In this document: positions 58,544-64,000 of the stretch, in pieces
How positions within the stretch are numbered: the first letter of the stretch is position 1
Layout: each line of letters opens with the position of its first letter
From: Muribacter muris
GTDB taxonomy: Bacteria > Pseudomonadota > Gammaproteobacteria > Enterobacterales > Pasteurellaceae
NCBI RefSeq assembly: GCF_001038205.1
Contig: NZ_JWIZ01000008.1
Span: forward strand, 1 to 64,000
Reading direction: 5' to 3'
Length of the DNA stretch: 64,000 bases
Notes under the pieces: generated by a model
The model's input: only the letters and a program-made list of their open reading frames with translations
The model's database searches: none
Told to the model about the DNA's origin: nothing
Program-made: the position numbers and the translations under genes

Positions 58544-58611
58544 GCTTGTTGGAACCTCTGCGCTACCACCGGATAGTGCGGTGCAAGAACGGCTAACATT
58601 CCGACCGATTG
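58544..58611 (-). pseudogene. fabD: Relic of the 5' end of fabD
   Basis: An ungapped 68-base match (about 78 percent identity by eye, 15 differences) to fabD bases 57668-57735. On the minus strand it reads QSVGMLAVLAPHYPVVAQRFQQA against FabD residues QAIGMLADLAPLYPVVEQTFQQA (residues 14-36). The start codon and the first motif are missing and stops lie on both sides, so it is a fragment and not a gene. Confidence 0.8.
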
Positions 58612-58636
58612 TTCTTATTTTAGCTAGGCAGCTAGC

Positions 58637-59260
58637 TTAACCTGAAATCACTTTAATCCCCAATCCGACCATTAGACCGCCTAAAATACGGTCGATCCAA
58701 TGCCCTGCTTTCTGAAATCTGCTGTTGACAGACGGAACGGAAAGCAAAAACGCTACCGTTGCAAACCATAAAAACAGTAAAAACATCATCCATACGCCGT
58801 AAATACTGAGCTGCCACATCGGCATTTCCGGTGAAAGTACCACCGTAAACACAGAAACGAGATAAACAGGGGCTTTTGGATTAAGCAAGTTACAAAGAAA
58901 GCCTTTCCATAAGGTTCTGAGTGAGGATTCCGGCTCAACCTGCTGTGCGCTGATGTCCATCACGTCTTTTTTCGCTTTTGCTTTTAAGCCTTGATAGCCA
59001 AGGTAAATTAAGTAAGCCCCACCGGCAATTTTAATGGCAGTCAGCAGCCAAGCAGCAGAGGCAATCACGGCGGCTAAACCCAGCACGGAATATAAAATAT
59101 GCACGCCAAATCCTAAGCCACCCCCCAATGCACACATTAGCCCGGCGGCTCGCCCACGGCTGAGTGTTTGTTGAGACACATAGATAAAATCCGGTCCCGG
59201 CGAGATTGCGGCAAGAAGGTGAATGCCTGTGATAATAATAAAGCCTTGCCAAAAGTCCAT
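58637..59260 (-). CDS. LysE-family amino acid exporter
   Basis: 207-residue membrane protein with five to six helices and the LysE/RhtB signature AISPGPDFIYVSQQTLSRGRAAGL near 18-41, and the NLLNPKAPVYLVS motif near 126-138. It exports an unidentified amino acid or derivative. Single gene. Confidence 0.88.
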   Translation of the reverse strand: MDFWQGFIIITGIHLLAAISPGPDFIYVSQQTLSRGRAAGLMCALGGGLGFGVHILYSVLGLAAVIASAAWLLTAIKIAGGAYLIYLGYQGLKAKAKKDVMDISAQQVEPESSLRTLWKGFLCNLLNPKAPVYLVSVFTVVLSPEMPMWQLSIYGVWMMFLLFLWFATVAFLLSVPSVNSRFQKAGHWIDRILGGLMVGLGIKVISG

Positions 59261-59312
59261 TTTCGTTTCCTCAAGTTATGTTTGCAAAAATTAGGGCATA
59301 TCGAACCGCTTG

Positions 59313-60011
59313 TTAATCGGCGGAATAATAGAGTTTGCCGATTTCAATTTTTTGGCGACCGTTTGCTTCACGCCAGCGGTTAGTGTCCCGCAAGGAATAG
59401 ACGCAACCGCAGTATTCCTGCTGATAAAAACGTTCGCGCTTGCTGATTTCAATCATTCGTTGCGAGCCGCCGCCTTTGCGCCAGTTGTAATCCCAATAGA
59501 CGACATCATCGTATTTTTCCGCAGCCCGATGTCCACAGCCGTTGATTTGGTTCATATCTTTCCAGCGGGAAATACCGAGGCAACTGGTGAAGACCGGAAA
59601 GCCGTTTTCGTGGGCATATTGTGCTGCCTTTTCAAAGCGCATATCAAAGCACATTGTACAGCGAATGCCCCGCTCCGGCTCGTCTTCCATACCTTTGGCA
59701 CGGTCAAACCAGTTTTGGCGGTCGTAATCGGCGTCAATAAACGGAATGCCCCATTTTTCGGCAAAGCGGATATTCTCTTCCTTGCGAATTAAATACTCTT
59801 TGAGCGGGTGGATATTCGGGTTGTAGAAATAAATTGTAAAGTCAATGCCGGAGGCGTGGATCGCTTCCATCACTTCACCCGAACACGGCGCACAGCACGA
59901 GTGTAGCAATAATTTATTATGCCCGTTTGGGAGTGTCAGTTTTTCCCTCACAAAAGGGGCGCTCGGCTCTTTGCCCTTACGGGTTTTCTTGATAGGATTT
60001 TCGGTTGTCAT
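59313..60011 (-). CDS. queH: Epoxyqueuosine reductase QueH
   Basis: Last step of queuosine synthesis in tRNA, a metal and Fe-S enzyme that replaces QueG in many bacteria. 232 residues of the former DUF208 family; Cys pairs at [10 protein letters not shown] (C39, C40, C43) and [22 protein letters not shown] and YCGCVYS are the expected ligands. Ends 52 bases from the LysE gene. Confidence 0.92.
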   Translation of the reverse strand: MTTENPIKKTRKGKEPSAPFVREKLTLPNGHNKLLLHSCCAPCSGEVMEAIHASGIDFTIYFYNPNIHPLKEYLIRKEENIRFAEKWGIPFIDADYDRQNWFDRAKGMEDEPERGIRCTMCFDMRFEKAAQYAHENGFPVFTSCLGISRWKDMNQINGCGHRAAEKYDDVVYWDYNWRKGGGSQRMIEISKRERFYQQEYCGCVYSLRDTNRWREANGRQKIEIGKLYYSAD

Positions 60012-60051
60012 AAATGGTGGTAATCACTCTGTTTATAAAATATCGGAACCA

Positions 60052-60471
60052 TTAGTCCCGAACCTGGTTAAATCGGCTGCCCTTCGGCGTGTATTCACAA
60101 TGTTCACGGTTAAAGCCTTGTTTATGGCATTTCATCGTTTCCAAATGCTGCGTATCGGAATGATAGGTCATTTTAAAACGTTGTTGTTCAGACTGTGCGG
60201 AAGCGATCGCTTTATTATCCGGATGCCGATAGATATGCTTGTCGCTAGCAGTCGCAAGTTGATAGGGGGTAATATTACCTTGGCTATCGCTGATATAAAG
60301 CGGACGACCGCCTACCTTATCGCTGACATTAGGTTCGTAAATCTGCCTCGGATTGTCGCCGCTTTTTTGCTTGAGTTGATGCTGGGTGAGCGCTAATTTT
60401 TCTGGTTTAGCCGTTTGTGCTAATGCCGATATTGCGAAACTCATAAGCGTAAGTAAAACGCCTATTTTCAT
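60052..60471 (-). CDS. Exported hypothetical protein
   Basis: 139-residue protein with an N-terminal signal peptide (about 1-18, ending ALAQ). The mature part is hydrophilic with two Cys in the C-terminal third (CHKQGFNREHC), likely a disulfide in the periplasm. I do not recognise a domain. It lies between ispB and queH on the same strand with gaps of 27 and 40 bases. It may be restricted to Pasteurellaceae. Confidence 0.75.
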   Translation of the reverse strand: MKIGVLLTLMSFAISALAQTAKPEKLALTQHQLKQKSGDNPRQIYEPNVSDKVGGRPLYISDSQGNITPYQLATASDKHIYRHPDNKAIASAQSEQQRFKMTYHSDTQHLETMKCHKQGFNREHCEYTPKGSRFNQVRD

Positions 60472-60498
60472 ACAACCCCCTGTTTTTTTTAAGCAAAA

Positions 60499-61482
60499 TT
60501 AGTAGCTGCGATCCACCGACAAATAGGCTAAGGCTTCCAGTGCGGTTTTATATTCGCTCTGCGGTAAAATCGCGATCGCATCGACTGCTTTTTGCGCCTC
60601 TTGTTTAGCCCTCTGCATCGCATAATCAAGAGAATGATGCTCCGCCATAATCGCCAAAATTGCCGGTAACGCTTCCCGCTTGCCACCTTGCTCAATTGCT
60701 TCACGGATTAAGGCAGCCTGCTGCGGATTACCGTAACGCATTGCGTGTAAGAGCGGCAGGGTCGGCTTGCCTTCCGCCAAATCGTCCCCAATATTTTTGC
60801 CTAATTTTTCTGCATTGGCGCTGTAATCCAAAATATCGTCAATTAACTGAAATGCCGTACCGAGATAACGACCATAATCCTGCAACGCCGCAATTTGAGC
60901 CGGATTAGCCTCGGCAACTAAGGCGGCACAATGGGTTGCCGCCTCAAACAAGCGGGCGGTTTTACTGTAAATTACGCCCATATAGTTTTCTTCGGTCGTA
61001 TCGGGATCGTTCACATTCATTAGCTGCTGCACTTCGCCCTCGGCAATCACATTTGTTGCTGCCGACATCACTTTCAGCACATCAAGGGAATTGACACTCG
61101 TCATCATTTGGAAGGCACGGGTATAAATAAAATCGCCGACCAACACACTTGCCGCATTCCCAAAACGGGCATTGGCGGTTTCTTTGCCACGGCGCATTGC
61201 CGACTCGTCCACCACATCATCGTGTAAAAGGGTCGCCGTATGGACAAATTCAATAAAGGCTGCGCAGGTGATATGTTGATTGCCCTCATAGCCCAACGCT
61301 CGCGCCGCCAACACTGCAATTAAAGGGCGAATGCGCTTGCCGCCGCCACTAATAATATAATGCCCGAGCTGGTTTATCAGAACCACATCGGAATTAAGTT
61401 GGGCGAGAATTTCAGTATTGACCGCTTGCATATCCTTATCGGCAAGTGCTGAAATATGATCGAGAGAAAGTTGCGCTGTCAT
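60499..61482 (-). CDS. ispB: Octaprenyl diphosphate synthase
   Basis: Makes the C40-type side chain of quinones. A 327-residue prenyltransferase with the two Asp-rich motifs DDVVDES (near 84-90) and DDILDYS (near 211-217) that bind the substrate diphosphate through Mg. Monocistronic here, in contrast to the ispB-rplU divergence of many gammaproteobacteria. Confidence 0.95.
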   Translation of the reverse strand: MTAQLSLDHISALADKDMQAVNTEILAQLNSDVVLINQLGHYIISGGGKRIRPLIAVLAARALGYEGNQHITCAAFIEFVHTATLLHDDVVDESAMRRGKETANARFGNAASVLVGDFIYTRAFQMMTSVNSLDVLKVMSAATNVIAEGEVQQLMNVNDPDTTEENYMGVIYSKTARLFEAATHCAALVAEANPAQIAALQDYGRYLGTAFQLIDDILDYSANAEKLGKNIGDDLAEGKPTLPLLHAMRYGNPQQAALIREAIEQGGKREALPAILAIMAEHHSLDYAMQRAKQEAQKAVDAIAILPQSEYKTALEALAYLSVDRSY

Positions 61483-61621
61483 TGGCTTGTCTTATGAATG
61501 ATAAAATAAGTTTGGATTTTACCCTAATGTGTACATTTCTTCAAAAAAAGAAATAAACAAGCGGCGTGTTCCGATGAGAAATTTGCAAAAATATTTCTCA
61601 ATAAACCGCTAGGTAAAAAAG

Positions 61622-62893
61622 TTATATTTCACCAACACTAACCTGCTCAACCTTCGCCAGTTTAACCATATTGTCGCTAACTTCCAAAATTGTTACCTGT
61701 AAATTAAACAGGGTGAATTGGGTGTCTTCATCGGGGATTTTTTCCAGATGTTCTAAGATTAAGCCGTTGAAAGTACGGGCTTCATCTAGGGGGAGCTGCC
61801 AGTTAAACAGTTTGTTGAGATCCCGCAGATTTGCCGAACCTTCAATCAATACCGAGCCGTCTGACTGTGGTTTGACTTCTTGTTCAAGAGTTGGCGAGGT
61901 TGAGGTGGTAAATTCGCCGACAATCTCTTCCAAAATATCCTCAAGGGTAACTAAGCCTTTGATATCGCCGTATTCGTCCACCACTAAGCCGATGCGTTCT
62001 TTGTTGGTTTTGAAATTCATTAGCTGGGTGGTAAGCGGCGTGCCTTCGGGGATAAAATATACTTCGTCCACCGCCCGCACTAACATTTCTTTGGTAAATT
62101 CGTTTTTATCCAGCATTAAACGGAACGCTTCCCGCACCCGCAACATTCCGAGGATATTTTTGTCGAGATTGCCTTTATAAATCACCACTCTGGCGTGTGC
62201 TGCACCGGTAAGCTGACGCATAATGGCTTTCCAGTCGTCATCAATATCAATGCTGCCGATGTCGTTGCGTGGCACCATAATGTCGTCCACCGTTACTTTT
62301 TCCATATCCAAAATGGAAATCAGCATTTCTTGGTGGGAACTCGGAATAAATTTACCCGCTTCCAGTACTACACCGCGTAATTCTTCGGCACTCAGCCCCG
62401 CTTTTTCGGGCTGGCGGATACGCAATAATTTCATTAAGCCGTTAATAATGAGGTTCATCAAGAAAACGAGGGGGAGTAAGATTTTCTTGAGCGGGGTTAA
62501 AACATAGCTGGCGAAAAAACCGATCCGCTCCGGATAAATGGCGGCGATAGTTTTAGGTAAAATTTCGGAAAAGACCAGCATCACAAAGGTGAGCAAGCCA
62601 GTTGCAATCGCCACCCCTGCTTCGCCGGAGAGCTGCATTCCAATCATTGTGGCGATAGCGGACGCCGTGATATTCACTAAGTTATTACAAATTAGAATAA
62701 GGCTGAGCAGAACATCAGTTCGAGAGAGCAATTTTTCCGCCTGTTTTGCCCCTCGATGCCCTTGTTGAGCGAGGTGGCGCATACGGTAGCGGTTTAATGA
62801 CATTAGCCCTGTTTCAGAGCCGGAGAAAAAAGCGGAGAGAATAAGTAGAACGACAAGTGCAATAAATAAGCTACTCAGGGGGATACTTTCCAA
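61622..62893 (-). CDS. CorC/HlyC-family CBS-domain membrane protein (YfjD-like)
   Basis: 423-residue protein with an N-terminal DUF21 membrane domain (about 5-190, four helices, starting LSAFFSGSETGLMSLNRYR), paired CBS domains (about 205-330) and a C-terminal CorC-type domain. Escherichia coli YfjD has the same layout and is also next to ypjD. The TTG at 62893 is chosen, as AGGAAAA lies 8 bases upstream and homologues start near this point; the upstream TTG at 62920 overlaps an uptake signal. Role in divalent-cation handling is inferred from the family. Confidence 0.87.
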   Translation of the reverse strand: MESIPLSSLFIALVVLLILSAFFSGSETGLMSLNRYRMRHLAQQGHRGAKQAEKLLSRTDVLLSLILICNNLVNITASAIATMIGMQLSGEAGVAIATGLLTFVMLVFSEILPKTIAAIYPERIGFFASYVLTPLKKILLPLVFLMNLIINGLMKLLRIRQPEKAGLSAEELRGVVLEAGKFIPSSHQEMLISILDMEKVTVDDIMVPRNDIGSIDIDDDWKAIMRQLTGAAHARVVIYKGNLDKNILGMLRVREAFRLMLDKNEFTKEMLVRAVDEVYFIPEGTPLTTQLMNFKTNKERIGLVVDEYGDIKGLVTLEDILEEIVGEFTTSTSPTLEQEVKPQSDGSVLIEGSANLRDLNKLFNWQLPLDEARTFNGLILEHLEKIPDEDTQFTLFNLQVTILEVSDNMVKLAKVEQVSVGEI

Positions 62894-62920
62894 GGTATTT
62901 TTCCTATATTCGTTGATCAA

Positions 62921-62976
62921 ACAAGCGGTGGGAACAGGTTGATTTTTTGCAAATTTTTGCGATTTTCCGACCGCTT
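62921..62976. repeat. Inverted uptake-signal pair between ypjD and the CorC-type gene
   Basis: ACAAGCGGT (62921-62929) faces ACCGCTT (62970-62976) with TTTTTTGCAAATTTTTGC between. Same design as the pairs at 17468 and 54577. Confidence 0.75.
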
Positions 62977-62989
62977 TCCGTTTCGTGCT

Positions 62990-63793
62990 TTACAACACAC
63001 GGCTGCCAAAATAGGCAATCGTCAGCAACATCATACCCGAAATTGAGTAAATTAGCACCCGATTTCCGCGCCAATGTAACTTCCATTGTCCTAATAGCAA
63101 AAAGTTATAAACAATCCACGCCATAAAGGAAAAAATGGCTTTATGGATCTGCTCCGGTGCGAAAAAGTTGTGGAGGTAGATCATTCCGCTAATCAGTGCG
63201 ATCGTAAGCAGCCCTTGTGCGACAAGGGTAAGATTGAAGAAATGGCGTTCTACCGTCATCAACGGCGGCAAAACCGGCGAAAAACGCATCGTTTTCTGTT
63301 TGAGCCTATAATCAAGCCATTTGAGCTGGAACGCATAAAGCAGAGCAATAAAAAACAGCGCATAGGAAAACAGCGCAATCGCAAGATGGAACAGCAGCCC
63401 AATATCTTCTGCCAACTGTTTAATGAAGCTGCCGGAAACGAAGCTAGACACACCGATGCAAACAATACTGAGAATATAAATCACCGACAGCGGAAACCAA
63501 ATGGTTTTCCATTTCGGCAATGCCAAGGTCGCCAGCAGACTCATCATTAAGCTCATCAACGAGGCAACGTTGGCAAGGGTAAAATTTTGCCCGTTTTGAT
63601 CAATTAAATGTTGAGACACGTTAATGAAATGACAGACACAGGCAATCAGCCCCACCAGCCACACCACTTTTAAGCTTACTTTCGGGGTAACTTCCGTTTG
63701 GTGATCGCCGTTACGCATCGGCACAATCCACGCCAACGCACCTAAATGTAGTGCCGCCAAGTACCCAACCATTGCAAGAATCGCAAATAACAT
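62990..63793 (-). CDS. ypjD: Inner membrane protein YpjD (CcsA-like fold)
   Basis: 267-residue membrane protein with eight predicted helices, of the cytochrome-c-assembly (CcsA/YpjD) family. The start at 63793 (MLFAILAMVGYLAALHLG) is preferred as it follows GAGAG 6 bases upstream; two TTG codons upstream would add ten residues not seen in the family. Paired with the CorC-type gene as in other gammaproteobacteria. Its precise function is not known. Confidence 0.85.
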   Translation of the reverse strand: MLFAILAMVGYLAALHLGALAWIVPMRNGDHQTEVTPKVSLKVVWLVGLIACVCHFINVSQHLIDQNGQNFTLANVASLMSLMMSLLATLALPKWKTIWFPLSVIYILSIVCIGVSSFVSGSFIKQLAEDIGLLFHLAIALFSYALFFIALLYAFQLKWLDYRLKQKTMRFSPVLPPLMTVERHFFNLTLVAQGLLTIALISGMIYLHNFFAPEQIHKAIFSFMAWIVYNFLLLGQWKLHWRGNRVLIYSISGMMLLTIAYFGSRVL

Positions 63794-63890
63794 AAAATCT
63801 CTCAAAATAAGAATAGTTTGCAATAAAACGGATTTTAGCAGAGTTTGGGCGGGAAAGATATTTCCAAATTTACATAGCAGATCAAAATTT

Positions 63891-63906
63891 TGTGAACGAG
63901 ATCTCA
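63891..63906 (+). promoter_or_regulatory. Candidate CRP site at window end
   Basis: TGTGA-N6-TCTCA with A/T-rich left flank matches nine of ten core bases of the CRP consensus. It lies about 100 bases before ypjD on one side and upstream of an unseen gene on the other. Motif evidence only. Confidence 0.35.
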
Positions 63907-64000
63907 GACAGATTAGGGGTAAATAAACGATAATGTAAAAAACATATAGTATATATGTTAAAAATTTGTAGCGTTTTACGCTGTGTGTTTATTACCTCAA

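Overview
The window looks like chromosomal DNA of a Pasteurellaceae bacterium of the Actinobacillus/Mannheimia kind. The Apl-type DNA-uptake signal (core ACAAGCGGT) recurs throughout, often as inverted pairs. The iron-binding protein FbpA carries tyrosines that fall at mature positions 142, 198 and 199 if 22 residues are removed, which is the arrangement described for the Mannheimia haemolytica protein. Almost all genes are ordinary chromosomal genes. No insertion-sequence transposase, phage gene or CRISPR array is visible.

Layout. 1-1860: cut-off coiled-coil surface lipoprotein, a possible 43-residue ORF, dnaQ and tRNA-Asp. 2004-3209: a CodA-like amidohydrolase with an elaborate leader (PurR-type operator, 51-codon leader ORF, two terminator-like hairpins). 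3468-10005: lolDE, eno, a DUF2251-like gene, pyrE, dusA, nfuA. 10458-17793: complete Na+-NQR operon nqrABCDEF with apbE and nqrM. 17874-19697: tautomerase, an orphan membrane protein, mnmA. 19723-23527: fbpABC ferric-iron importer with a perfect Fur-type palindrome. 23931-30093: histidine-utilisation genes hutC, hutI, hutG, a YjiH-type membrane protein and hutU; hutH is not in the window. 30357-38913: complete rnfABCDGE operon with a TRIC-type channel gene between rnfC and rnfD, followed by lpxM and a methyltransferase. 39243-52523: ndh, tsaD, bamD, rluD, hslR-hslO, malT, malP, serB, smp, infA. 52569-63793: ycaR, lpxK, mutM, brnQ, fabG, fabD, a GNAT gene, a decayed fabD fragment, a LysE-type exporter, queH, an exported hypothetical protein, ispB, a CorC-type protein and ypjD.

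How the genes fit together. Two evolutionarily related ion-pumping redox complexes (Nqr and Rnf) and the non-pumping NADH dehydrogenase Ndh lie within about 30 kb. ApbE, encoded after nqrF, can flavinylate the Thr sites visible in NqrB, NqrC, RnfD and RnfG; NqrM and the Fe-S carrier NfuA are further maturation functions. The hut genes convert urocanate to glutamate and formamide and appear controlled by HutC, with a possible CRP site.

Most unusual features: the amidohydrolase leader; a 147-148 bp MITE-like palindromic element in two good inverted copies plus two decayed ones; a relic of the 5' end of fabD beyond a GNAT gene; five 59-residue repeats at the RnfC C-terminus; perfect hairpins that contain uptake signals inside the fbp and hut operons.
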